DNA from: an uncultured Acetatifactor sp.
Lineage (GTDB): Bacteria; Bacillota; Clostridia; Lachnospirales; Lachnospiraceae
DNA: 28,772 nucleotides
NCBI GenBank assembly: GCA_910587755.1
Contig: CAJUNZ010000029.1
Span: 1-28,772 of the forward strand
Direction of reading: 5' to 3'
Of the stretch, positions 16,431 to 24,151 are shown piece after piece. Each line of letters opens with the position of its first letter. Within the stretch, counting starts at the first letter, position 1. A program made the position numbers and the translations under genes. The notes beneath the pieces are model-generated. The model was not told the origin of the DNA, made no database searches, and was given only the letters and a program-made list of their open reading frames with translations.

Positions 16431-17705
16431 TCAATAAATCACAAAGCTTTCCTTCCAGGAACGCCCGGAGGCAGGCCGGAATTCCCCGAATCCCAGATCC
16501 TCCGCCTCCACCGTCAGACGGTTTTCCGCCTCCATATACAGGTGCAGCCGCAGCCTGGCCGTGGTGCCCGGAAGCCCCTCCAGAGACAGCCGCAGCACCT
16601 CCGCCCCGGTTCTGCTTCTGACCAGGGGCGCAGCCGAGAATTCCAGCTCTCTGCCCTCCTGCAGATAAATCTCCGCCGTCCGCTCCGCCTCATACCAGTT
16701 CACCCCTGCGTCCAGAAGGGCAAAATAAGAGTCCTCCCCGTTCCTGAGTATCTTCATCCCCACATTGGCCTTCAGCTTGTCCCCTCCCAGGAACACATGC
16801 TCCGTGCCCATCTGGCTGGCCTTCAGCCTCTCCTGCATCCCGCAGCAGGCCCCTTTGCCGAAAAGATTGTTCCCCTGGAACACCCTCCGCCCCCGGCACA
16901 GGTAGCGCAGGGTATTCTTCATCCAGTCCCCCGCAAACCCGTCCCCGATCAGAAACACGCTCCCGGTGACTTCCCGGCCGCAGACTTCCTCCGCAATCCG
17001 GCACAGCACCCTGTCCCTCTCCTCCCGGGCTTCCTGGGTGTCCTCGTCCAGAAGAGGACATTCCGGAAAAGGATATTCCTTCTGTTCCAGAAACGCCACC
17101 CTTGGCGTGGTCCGCCTGTTGCACCCCAGACGGTAGAGCCTGATACTGTTAGCCCTGTAATCAAATAAGACCGACTGACTGTTCCACAGCTCCCTGGGCT
17201 GCCGCAGCATATAGCTGTAATAGCTCTCCCCATGGCTCTGAAAGGCGATATTCCCCGCCTTCAGCCGCGCCCCCTCCACCACCTGGGAAAACACCTGCCG
17301 CACCCTCTCGTTGAACACAGGGCAGGTGATCATCAACGCGGTAATCTTCTCCACCGGCCTGGGAAGCATCCCCAAGCTGCGCTTGAAAAAAAGGGTCAGC
17401 AGCGCCACCGGGTCGTACACCTCCCCGTCCACCGCCACCTGCTCCCCCTCCAGGGCCAGATCCAGCAGATTTTCCACCAGCACCCCCTGGTCCTCCCTGG
17501 CGCTGCGGATGGCTTCTCTGCCATAGAACCACTGGCTGGTCCCATGCTTCCTGCACAGCACCGTAGGTATATTGTAGACCTGTCCTCCGGCCACCTGGGA
17601 GAGGGTCTCCACCTCCCCCTCGGGAGATACCGCAAAGCTGATCTGGGAGAATAGATTGCCCAGATCATATCCCACTATGAGTTTTTCTCCTCCCAGTAAC
17701 CCCAT
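16431..17705 (-). CDS. DUF5716-like protein with Hsp70/actin-fold features
   Basis: 424 residues. Segments line up in order with Hsp70. VGYDLGNLFSQISFAV (11-26) matches the phosphate-1 loop. LMITCPVFNERVRQVF plus GARLKAGNIAFQSHGESYYSYML matches the DnaK stretch around its VPAYFND and EPTAAALAYG motifs. SVFLIGDGFAGDWM (249-262) with FGKGACCG (282-289) matches the adenosine motif. A C-terminal beta segment RLRLHLYMEAENRLTVEAED resembles the DnaK substrate-binding strands; no lid follows. The phosphate-2 motif (DLGGGT in DnaK) is only FDYRANS, so ATP hydrolysis is doubtful. The ATG at 17705 has GAAAGG 7 bases upstream; a GTG at 17711 is the alternative. It sits between the DUF5717-like gene (51 bp) and the TPR gene (16 bp). 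The DUF name is from memory. Confidence 0.75.
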   Translation of the reverse strand: MGLLGGEKLIVGYDLGNLFSQISFAVSPEGEVETLSQVAGGQVYNIPTVLCRKHGTSQWFYGREAIRSAREDQGVLVENLLDLALEGEQVAVDGEVYDPVALLTLFFKRSLGMLPRPVEKITALMITCPVFNERVRQVFSQVVEGARLKAGNIAFQSHGESYYSYMLRQPRELWNSQSVLFDYRANSIRLYRLGCNRRTTPRVAFLEQKEYPFPECPLLDEDTQEAREERDRVLCRIAEEVCGREVTGSVFLIGDGFAGDWMKNTLRYLCRGRRVFQGNNLFGKGACCGMQERLKASQMGTEHVFLGGDKLKANVGMKILRNGEDSYFALLDAGVNWYEAERTAEIYLQEGRELEFSAAPLVRSRTGAEVLRLSLEGLPGTTARLRLHLYMEAENRLTVEAEDLGFGEFRPASGRSWKESFVIY

Positions 17706-17756
17706 GTCCACACCTTTCCGCCCGCTCTGCAGGCAGCAACCCCTGTCTCCCCGCGC

Positions 17757-20700
17757 CTACTTCAGACTAAACAGCTTTCCGCCGATAAAATCTTTCCTGT
17801 AATACTCCTCCAGAAGCCTGTCCATGGTGTCACGATCCTGAAGTGCCCTGCTGACTACAATATCATTGATCAGCCTGTACCGGCTCTCCTCCTCGTCCCC
17901 TGTCTCATCGCTCCTCTGAAGGGTGCCGCTCTCTGTGAGCTGCTCTTCCCCGTCCTTCTCCTCCGTAATATAATACTGCACGGTTTCCCCGAAAAAAAGG
18001 ACAAATTCCTTAAAGAACACGCCCCCATAAGCCTCCTTCATATACTCCGCCCTATAGTCATCCGACTCTTCGTCTTCCTGTACAAGGGTATAGTGAATGC
18101 AGGCCCTGGCCTTGGGGTGGGTGCGGTATTCCAGGATTGTCTTGTCCGAGAGCTCCTGCTGCAGGAATCTGTACTCCTTGAAACTCCTGAAAAAGTCCAG
18201 ATAGATCCCCTCCTCCAGCATCTCCCGGAGAAATGCCTCCACCATAACTCCCGCTTCCCGTTCCACCTCCCCGGGATTCTCCGCCGCATGCTTCAGATAG
18301 GCCAGGCGGCAGACCCTCTGCACCGGCTCCTCCCGCTGGTACATATGCCATATCTCCCGGAACACTCCTGTCTCCATAACCCGCTCCCCCACAAAATAGT
18401 CGTAGGAGCACTGGGCCAGGAACGCTTCCTCCACCTCCTGCTTGGCCCCCTGGGAGATATAATAATGGAAGATATCCATCTTCTCCCCCACGAAAGCCCC
18501 GGTGCCAAGCATCTGTACCAGAATCCTTTCGCTGAGCCGGAAACAGTCCAGGTCAAAGGCCCGGGCCGCCTTCCAGATATCCCGCATGTTCCTGGTAAGT
18601 CCCCTGTAGTGCATGACCAGATACTCCAAGATTGTGCTGTCGTATTTCCCCTTTCGGAACACATGCACCGCTGCCGCCGTCAGCAGCCGGGACTCCGTCA
18701 TATTGCGCTGCTCCATAAGCCGCCCCACCAGGCGCACCAGTATTTTGGGCTCCACAAAATACGGCCCGTAGCTCTCCAGCCACTCCCCTGCCAGATCGTA
18801 GGCGCCCCGCAGCACCATAAGCCGCACCACGTCGCTTCTCTCCCGGGAGACAAGCTCCCCTGCAGGGATATGCCGCAGATACCCGTCCAGGGACCGCATA
18901 TCATCCACATCATAATAGTACTGCAGAATCCGCAGATACAGCTCCCGTTTCAGCTCCGGGGCAGTCAGCGCAGAATCCGCCGTCCTCAGCTCCCTCCGAA
19001 GACTTATAACAGGCTCCTCGCTGACCGACTCCTCCCCCCGGCACATATAGATATCCAGGGCCGGATTGTCCACCGCCAGCGGCAGCACCCACCGCAGAAA
19101 ACGCCCCGGGGTCATCAGTTTCCTTACCGTACAGGCCGCGCTCTTGATAAAACGGTTCCTGCTGCCGTCCTCCAGCACCACTGTGTACCTGCTGCCGTAG
19201 ATGGGCACCCAGGCCCGTCCCTCCGAGAGCAGGTATTCAGAAGGCTCCCCCATGCCGGGCTGATACACATAGACCTTCCTGATCCTCTCGTCCTCCACCT
19301 GAATCATATGGGAGAACAACAGCCTGGAGAGAGGGCCGGCGGTCTGTTCGTCTATCATGCCAGGCTGCAGCAGCCTCTCATAGAGGCTGGCCAGATGTCT
19401 GTTGATGCGCCCCCTCCTGATCTGCTCCGCCACAAAAGACTCCATCCTGGGCCTGTAGGCCTCATAGATGTCCCCGGGCTTGTCCCACTTCTGCAGCACA
19501 TAGTCATAGAGATAGGCGCTGCGGGCATAGTCCAGGTTATTTTCATAGGAAAAATACATCAACACCGTCCTGGGTATCTCCTGCTCCTTCTCTATGTCCA
19601 GGGAGAGCATATAATATTCGTACAGTTTGGTGATCCGCAGCTGCGCTTCCACCCCCGTCCTGTACCACTCAAAATAAGCCCTGCCTGTCTTTCCCCCCTT
19701 GATGAGCAGAGTGCAGATCTCCTGCAGCAGCCCCACATCCTTCTTCTTTTTGTACATCAGCCGCAGGATCCGAAACAGCACCTCCGAGTACTCCTTTGCC
19801 TTCCCGGCCAGAAAGACAAACTGGTCTGCCACCTCCCCCTTCAGAGCACCCTTTCTGATCCCGAAATAGACCACCTGCCTCTCGAACTTCCCAAGCCTGT
19901 GCAGCAGCACAGGACTGGCGTTCAAAAGCACCAGGGCCTCAATGTACAGCACCGGACTGGTACAGCCTTCCCGGAACATCTTCTCCAGGAAATCCCATTT
20001 CACCCGCTCCGATTTCTGAAGATCCTCCGACAGATATAAAAGCAGCCATGCCACCCGCCAGCTGGAGGGATCCTCCCTGTAGATTTCCTCCACCCTGGAA
20101 GTCATCCTGCCAATGTACTCCCCGCTTCCGTGAAGGAGAGTGGTCAGGTAATAGTAATAAGCCAGCAGCTCATCCTGAATTCCCCGCTGCCCCAGCTCCT
20201 CCGCAGCCCGGTCCAGAATCCACCCTGCCTCGCTGTCCCTCTCCTCCGTGATCAGAAGCTGGGCCTGGAACAGCCTCGCCGCCAGATCCTCATCGTCCAT
20301 GGCCACCATCCGCTCCACCAGCCGCCCTGTCTCCTTCAGCCACTGGGCCGTCCCCCACCTGCGAAGCCGAAAAGCCTCGTAGGATTCCATCAGGTGGTAG
20401 ATGCAGCTCTTTCTCTCCCTGTCCAGAACAATATCGGCAAATCCGCCGCTGCGCAGCACCGTTACCGGAACCGTCAGGGTCACATAACAGTTGGACAGAC
20501 AGACCTGCCCGTAATTCTTTCCCCGGTGGCAGAGACTGCCGTCCACAAAGACAGGCAGCACACAGCGATTGCCCAGAAAATCATCATCCGTCAAGCAGGC
20601 CTTCTCTGTGAACAGAAACTCCCCCCTGCACTGGACGGACAGCTGCGTATACCCCCATCCGTTCCGCAGAAGCAGGATCTTCTCCTCCGTGACCTCCCCT

Positions 20701-21323
20701 CCGTCCGCCTCCAGATCCAGCTGTACCGTCTCCAGAACATACTCCACATGCTGCTTTTTGTTCACCTGGATCAAAAACTCTTCCATGTTCTGCTCCAGCC
20801 CCTCATTGGCGGAAAGAGCTCTGTAATCCAAAGCGTGCTGCCCCTCTCCGTCCTGAAAGATCCGGCCAAACTCCGGGGAGTAAAATATCTTCACAGCCTC
20901 CTTCCAGCTGCTCTTGGCCAGGTTGGCAAAGTGAAAGAGGTTCTTGATATTTCCGATGGAGGACTCAGGTATGGTGTGCTCCACCGTCACCACAAAGGGC
21001 AGATAGCCCTCCCCCAGGCTGCTGACCACCTCAAAACAGCCCTTCACCACCTCCCCTTCCTCCAGGTTCTCCCCGTGGAAACAGAAAAAAATCTCCTCCT
21101 CCGTACCCGAAAATACCGCCGTGCGGCACTCCATTCTCCAGTCGCTGGATGAGATGCTGCCCGCCGAAAGCGCCCCCCGTCCGGGGGTGGCATGGATATA
21201 AAAAGATCCCTCCTGCCGTTCCCCTCTGTGGATGGACAGTTCTATTTTTTCACAGGAAAATTCCAGGGTTCCCTCCCCATGGTCAAAATTTCCCTTCAAA
21301 ATCTCACTGATCGCCTTCTGCAT
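17757..21323 (-). CDS. Giant DUF5717-like alpha-solenoid protein
   Basis: 1188 residues, no signal peptide, function unknown. The N-terminus (MQKAISEILKGNFDH, then LEFSCEKIELSIHRGERQEG) opens a beta-rich region of about 300 residues with Ig-like strand patterns. From about 310 to 1100 the protein is continuous helical repeats of TPR/HAT character (LAARLFQAQLLITEERDSEA, AYLYDYVLQKWDKPGDIYEA, INRHLASLYERLL). An inserted beta segment lies near 700 (RKVYVYQPGMGEPSEYLLSE). The end is acidic and then short (EEYYRKDFIGGKLFSL). I recall this architecture as DUF5717, paired with DUF5716 in Lachnospiraceae. The start at 21323 matches that family N-terminus but has only a weak GGGGTGCGGG site; an ATG at 21371 with adjacent AAGGGG is possible. 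First gene after the promoter at 21393-21421. Confidence 0.75.
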   Translation of the reverse strand: MQKAISEILKGNFDHGEGTLEFSCEKIELSIHRGERQEGSFYIHATPGRGALSAGSISSSDWRMECRTAVFSGTEEEIFFCFHGENLEEGEVVKGCFEVVSSLGEGYLPFVVTVEHTIPESSIGNIKNLFHFANLAKSSWKEAVKIFYSPEFGRIFQDGEGQHALDYRALSANEGLEQNMEEFLIQVNKKQHVEYVLETVQLDLEADGGEVTEEKILLLRNGWGYTQLSVQCRGEFLFTEKACLTDDDFLGNRCVLPVFVDGSLCHRGKNYGQVCLSNCYVTLTVPVTVLRSGGFADIVLDRERKSCIYHLMESYEAFRLRRWGTAQWLKETGRLVERMVAMDDEDLAARLFQAQLLITEERDSEAGWILDRAAEELGQRGIQDELLAYYYYLTTLLHGSGEYIGRMTSRVEEIYREDPSSWRVAWLLLYLSEDLQKSERVKWDFLEKMFREGCTSPVLYIEALVLLNASPVLLHRLGKFERQVVYFGIRKGALKGEVADQFVFLAGKAKEYSEVLFRILRLMYKKKKDVGLLQEICTLLIKGGKTGRAYFEWYRTGVEAQLRITKLYEYYMLSLDIEKEQEIPRTVLMYFSYENNLDYARSAYLYDYVLQKWDKPGDIYEAYRPRMESFVAEQIRRGRINRHLASLYERLLQPGMIDEQTAGPLSRLLFSHMIQVEDERIRKVYVYQPGMGEPSEYLLSEGRAWVPIYGSRYTVVLEDGSRNRFIKSAACTVRKLMTPGRFLRWVLPLAVDNPALDIYMCRGEESVSEEPVISLRRELRTADSALTAPELKRELYLRILQYYYDVDDMRSLDGYLRHIPAGELVSRERSDVVRLMVLRGAYDLAGEWLESYGPYFVEPKILVRLVGRLMEQRNMTESRLLTAAAVHVFRKGKYDSTILEYLVMHYRGLTRNMRDIWKAARAFDLDCFRLSERILVQMLGTGAFVGEKMDIFHYYISQGAKQEVEEAFLAQCSYDYFVGERVMETGVFREIWHMYQREEPVQRVCRLAYLKHAAENPGEVEREAGVMVEAFLREMLEEGIYLDFFRSFKEYRFLQQELSDKTILEYRTHPKARACIHYTLVQEDEESDDYRAEYMKEAYGGVFFKEFVLFFGETVQYYITEEKDGEEQLTESGTLQRSDETGDEEESRYRLINDIVVSRALQDRDTMDRLLEEYYRKDFIGGKLFSLK

Positions 21324-21392
21324 GCCCGCACCCCATACTTTGCAACAAAATTTCCCTGTATGCCGCCCCATACCCCTTCAGCCACACGGCTG

Positions 21393-21421
21393 ATTATATC
21401 AAATCTTTTATCCCAGGGCAA
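21393..21421 (-). promoter_or_regulatory. Extended -10 promoter of the DUF5717 cluster
   Basis: Minus strand: TTGCCC (21421-21416), a 17-bp spacer ending in TGA, and a perfect TATAAT (21398-21393), which gives the TGn extended -10. A small dyad CAGCC-GTGT-GGCTG (21392-21379) follows immediately and would lie at the transcription start, a plausible operator. The leader is about 60 nt. Confidence 0.75.
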
Positions 21422-21470
21422 TCGTAAATTTGCGGCACTCCTCTCCCGGCGCCGGAGCCCGTCTCCTTCC

Positions 21471-22298
21471 TCACTCCAGATTCAGCTTTCTGTTAATCAC
21501 ATAGTAAGAGACAATGTACAGTCCCACCCCCATAACCACTTCCAGCAAAATCCCCATGTCCAGGCCAAAATTCATGTAGGAACCAAGATCCAATACCGTC
21601 TGGATACTCCGGAGCAGAGAGTTTAAAATACTGTTCACCACCAGAATGCCGATATAGCACAACACGGACATAAGCACCCTGTGTTTTGAAAAAAGCTGCC
21701 CCATGGAAATGGCCCCGAAGAGAATGGCCGCCTGGCTGAAAGGCCCCAGTATCAGGGCCACCAGCAGAGCCCACAGCCAGTGCACCACGTCCAGCCCCAG
21801 CTCCACCCTCATTCTGCTCATAAAGAAACCCACAGCATCAGCCACATCCTTCAAAAGCTCCGCCGCGGTAAAGTCCGGCGCAAAAGAATACAGCATGGTA
21901 AATCCCAGAAAGGCTGCTGACAGATACATGGCTATGGTGATCAGCATCAGCCAGAGACCGCTCACCAAAAGTTTGCTGCCCAGGATCTGCTGCTTTGTCA
22001 CCGGCAGCGTATGGGTCAGATACCCCTGATCCGTGTACATGGTCTGGTAAAAATGCACCCCTATATAGATGGTCACGCACAGGTTCGTTCCCGCCAGCAG
22101 CACCACATACATCAACAGGGTCAGCAGACTGAAAATGTCCAGCCAGCCAAAGGAATATTTTCCTGTGTTAAAACCCTGCCACATGGGAGTCTGAAAAGCC
22201 ATCCATCCCAGCAGCGTCACCAGAACCATGCTGCCCAGCATCAGCAGGCCCATCCTGCAGGTGCTCTTCCACTCATATTTGATCAGCTTTCCTAACAT
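21471..22298 (-). CDS. ABC-2 type exporter permease
   Basis: Membrane subunit of a two-gene ABC exporter, 275 residues. It begins MLGKLIKYEWKSTCRMGLLM, the K-YEWK start common in ABC-2 permeases of Firmicutes peptide or antibiotic exporters. About six hydrophobic helices follow (20-40, 55-85, 110-140, 170-200, 205-230, 245-268). The motif GYLTHTLPVTKQQILGSKLL after the second helix is typical of this group. GGAGG lies 7 bases before the ATG, and the first 7 bases overlap the end of the ATPase gene, so translation is coupled. The substrate is unknown. It precedes the DUF5717 cluster by 147 bp, which contains a separate promoter. Confidence 0.87.
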   Translation of the reverse strand: MLGKLIKYEWKSTCRMGLLMLGSMVLVTLLGWMAFQTPMWQGFNTGKYSFGWLDIFSLLTLLMYVVLLAGTNLCVTIYIGVHFYQTMYTDQGYLTHTLPVTKQQILGSKLLVSGLWLMLITIAMYLSAAFLGFTMLYSFAPDFTAAELLKDVADAVGFFMSRMRVELGLDVVHWLWALLVALILGPFSQAAILFGAISMGQLFSKHRVLMSVLCYIGILVVNSILNSLLRSIQTVLDLGSYMNFGLDMGILLEVVMGVGLYIVSYYVINRKLNLE

Positions 22299-22996
22299 GC
22301 AAACACCTCCCTGAAATAAGCGTCCACGGACTTGCCCTGTTCCTGCCTGATATTGTCCACAGAAGTATAGAGCACAAGATACCCATAGCGCATAAAGATC
22401 ACCTCGTCCAGCACCTGCTCAATATCCCCGATCAGGTGGGTGGATATCAGCACCGACGCCTCCGGGTTGTAATTGTTGATAATCGTCCGGAGAATATAAT
22501 CCCTGGCCGCCGGGTCCACCCCCGCAATGGGTTCGTCCAGAATGTAAAGTTTCGCCTTCCTGCTCATAACCAGGATCAGCTGCACTTTTTCCCTGGTGCC
22601 TTTGGAGAGGGTCCGCATTCTGGCAGAAGGGTCTATGCCAAGAGTTTTCAGCATTTCCCGGGACTTTTCCAGAGAGAAATCCGGGTAAAAATCACAGAAA
22701 TATTCCAGCACATCGGAGATCCTGTCGTTTCCGCTCAGGTAAGTCCGGTCCGGCAGATAGGACACCTGTGCCTTGGTTCCCACTCCCACACTCTCTCCAT
22801 TGATCCTGATACTTCCCTGGGTGGGCGTCAGCAGGCCGTTCATCATCTTGATCAGCGTGGTCTTTCCGCTTCCGTTAGGTCCCAGAAGGCCGATAATCTT
22901 CCCTCTGGGCAGCGTCAGACTTATATTGTTCACGGCAATGTTCCCATTGTCATAGGCCTTGGTCAGCCCTGTGATCTCTATCAACTCATGATTCAT
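22292..22996 (-). CDS. ABC transporter ATP-binding protein (YtrB/YhcG-like)
   Basis: Cytoplasmic ATPase subunit, 234 residues. Walker A is GPNGSGKTT (residues about 39-47). The signature is LSKGTREKVQL in place of LSGGQ, as in the YtrB/YhcG/BcrA-like exporters. Walker B is LYILDEPIAGVDP, and the H-loop is LISTHL. The Q-loop region reads VSYLPDRTYLS, where the Gln is replaced, also usual in this subgroup. GGAGGG lies 7 bases before the ATG. It is translationally coupled to the permease by a 7-bp overlap. Such pairs commonly follow a GntR-type YtrA regulator gene; none is adjacent here, since the upstream neighbour is the divergent SpoIID-like gene. Confidence 0.9.
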   Translation of the reverse strand: MNHELIEITGLTKAYDNGNIAVNNISLTLPRGKIIGLLGPNGSGKTTLIKMMNGLLTPTQGSIRINGESVGVGTKAQVSYLPDRTYLSGNDRISDVLEYFCDFYPDFSLEKSREMLKTLGIDPSARMRTLSKGTREKVQLILVMSRKAKLYILDEPIAGVDPAARDYILRTIINNYNPEASVLISTHLIGDIEQVLDEVIFMRYGYLVLYTSVDNIRQEQGKSVDAYFREVFAC

Positions 22997-23050
22997 AGCT
23001 TCTCCCTCCGTTCTGCCCCGGCCTTACGGCCGGTATTCCCCCACACTTAT

Positions 23051-23090
23051 ATCCTGATACAATTTTGCGCCAGGATTCTCCTTTTGTCAA
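23051..23090 (-). promoter_or_regulatory. Candidate promoter and operator-like dyad of the ABC exporter operon
   Basis: Minus strand: a perfect TTGACA (23090-23085), a 17-bp spacer and a weak CAAAAT (23067-23062). A 6-bp inverted repeat, ATCCTG and CAGGAT, spaced by 14 bp (23051-23076), brackets the -10. This would suit a GntR-type or similar repressor. Confidence 0.45.
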
Positions 23091-23103
23091 TAGTCTTCTT
23101 CCC

Positions 23104-23132
23104 GTCACAGATTCTCTGCCCCTGCATATAAA
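23104..23132 (+). promoter_or_regulatory. Weak candidate sigma-E-like promoter for the split gene
   Basis: GTCACAGA (23104-23111), 13 bp, CATATAAA (23125-23132) partly fits the sporulation sigma-E pattern (GTCATATT, CATACAAT). Only about 11 of 16 positions agree, so this is tentative. It lies about 75 bp upstream of the start codon. Confidence 0.25.
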
Positions 23133-23215
23133 TACCATAACCACTTAGGAATTGTCAAAAAAGAACGGATACCGTTACCTTGAGACACTTCCTTATTGCG
23201 CGCAGGAGAATACTT

Positions 23216-24145
23216 ATGTCCAGAACAGATCTGAAAACAGCCCAGGGCCCCGGCGGCAGCGACGCCATGCCGGTTTCCCCCACCCCGGACGCCGCCGGGC
23301 TTTCCCGGGAAAACAGCGCCGGAAATGACAGCTCACAGAATGGCATGACCGAAAGCGGCGGCTCCTTCCAGGGCGATATGACCGGAAGCCAAAGCCCGCA
23401 GAATGACATGACCGGGAATGACAGCTCCTTCCAGAACAATATGACCGAAAGTCAAAGCCCGCAGCGTGGCATGGCCGGAAGCCAAAGCGCCTCCGCAGGA
23501 ACCATACAGATCAGTGTGGTGTCCTCCCTGGGGATGGTTCCCGTGGAAGGGGCCACCGTCACCATCTCTTACACAGGGGAGCCCGACAACCCTTTAAGCG
23601 TACTCACCACCGACATTTCCGGGCAGACACCCGTGGTCGATCTCCCGGCGCCGCCTCTGGAGCTGTCCTTGCAGCCCGGAAGCGAGGAACAGCCCTACTC
23701 CGAATACAACATCGAAGTCACGGCGGAGGGCTATGAGCCGGTGCTGGTGTCAGGTTCCGAGATCCTGTCAGGGCAGCTGTCCCTGCAGCCCATACAGATG
23801 AACCCCCTGGCCACCTCCGAGGAACCGGAGAAAATCGTCATCATCCCCGTGCACACTCTGTTCGGGAACTTTCCTCCCAAGATACCGGAGGATGAAATCA
23901 AGCCCCTGGCGGAGACGGGAGAGATCGTTCTGAGCCGGGTGGTGATCCCCGAATACGTTATCGTTCACGACGGCGTTCCCAGCGATCCCACCGCCCCCAA
24001 CTACTGGGTCCGCTACAAAGACTATATCAAAAACGTGGCCTCCTGTGAAATTTACTCCACCTGGCCCGAAAATGCCATCTATGCCAATCTCCTGGTAATC
24101 ATGTCCTTTACACTCAACCGAGTCTATACGGAGTGGTACCGGAAC
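23216..24145 (+). CDS. SpoIID-like/peptidoglycan-binding protein, 5' part of a gene split by a mobile element
   Basis: First 306 codons (plus the shared WYRN of the repeat) of a protein that resumes at 28170. There is no signal peptide. After a low-complexity head come five 10-11-residue repeats (43-94). An Ig-like or carboxypeptidase-regulatory-like beta domain follows (95-205, SSLGMVPVEGATVTISYTGE). Then comes the start of a SpoIID-like domain: VVIPEYVIVHDGVP, YKDYIKNVASCEIYSTWPEN and MSFTLNRVYTEWYRN. The frame breaks off within this conserved stretch exactly at the 14-bp repeat. Beyond it the open frame continues to 25732, but only as antisense of the recombinase. The ATG at 23216 has AGGAG 8 bases upstream; a TTG at 23180 lacks a site. 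SpoIID-like proteins act on peptidoglycan, classically in sporulation; a spore role is inference. Confidence 0.8.
23342..23497 (+). repeat. Degenerate tandem repeats (10-11 residues) in the split gene
   Basis: Five imperfect units of 30-33 bp encode GMTESGGSFQG, DMTGSQSPQN, DMTGNDSSFQN, NMTESQSPQR and GMAGSQSASA. They form a flexible Ser/Gln/Gly linker before the beta domain. Confidence 0.75.
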
Positions 24146-24147
24146 CA
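24134..24147 (+). repeat. Left attachment core (attL)
   Basis: TGGTACCGGAACCA matches 13 of 14 positions at 28170-28183 in direct orientation and contains the palindrome GGTACC. The recombinase gene ends 5 bp inside. Confidence 0.8.
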
Positions 24148-24151
24148 CCCC

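Noticed and set aside
18093..20039. Long plus-strand open frame opposite the DUF5717-like gene
   Set aside because: Antisense shadow; low-information composition and no ribosome site.
21443..21457. CTCCCGGCGCCGGAG near-palindrome after the ABC permease as a terminator
   Set aside because: No T-run follows on the minus strand, so termination is not supported.
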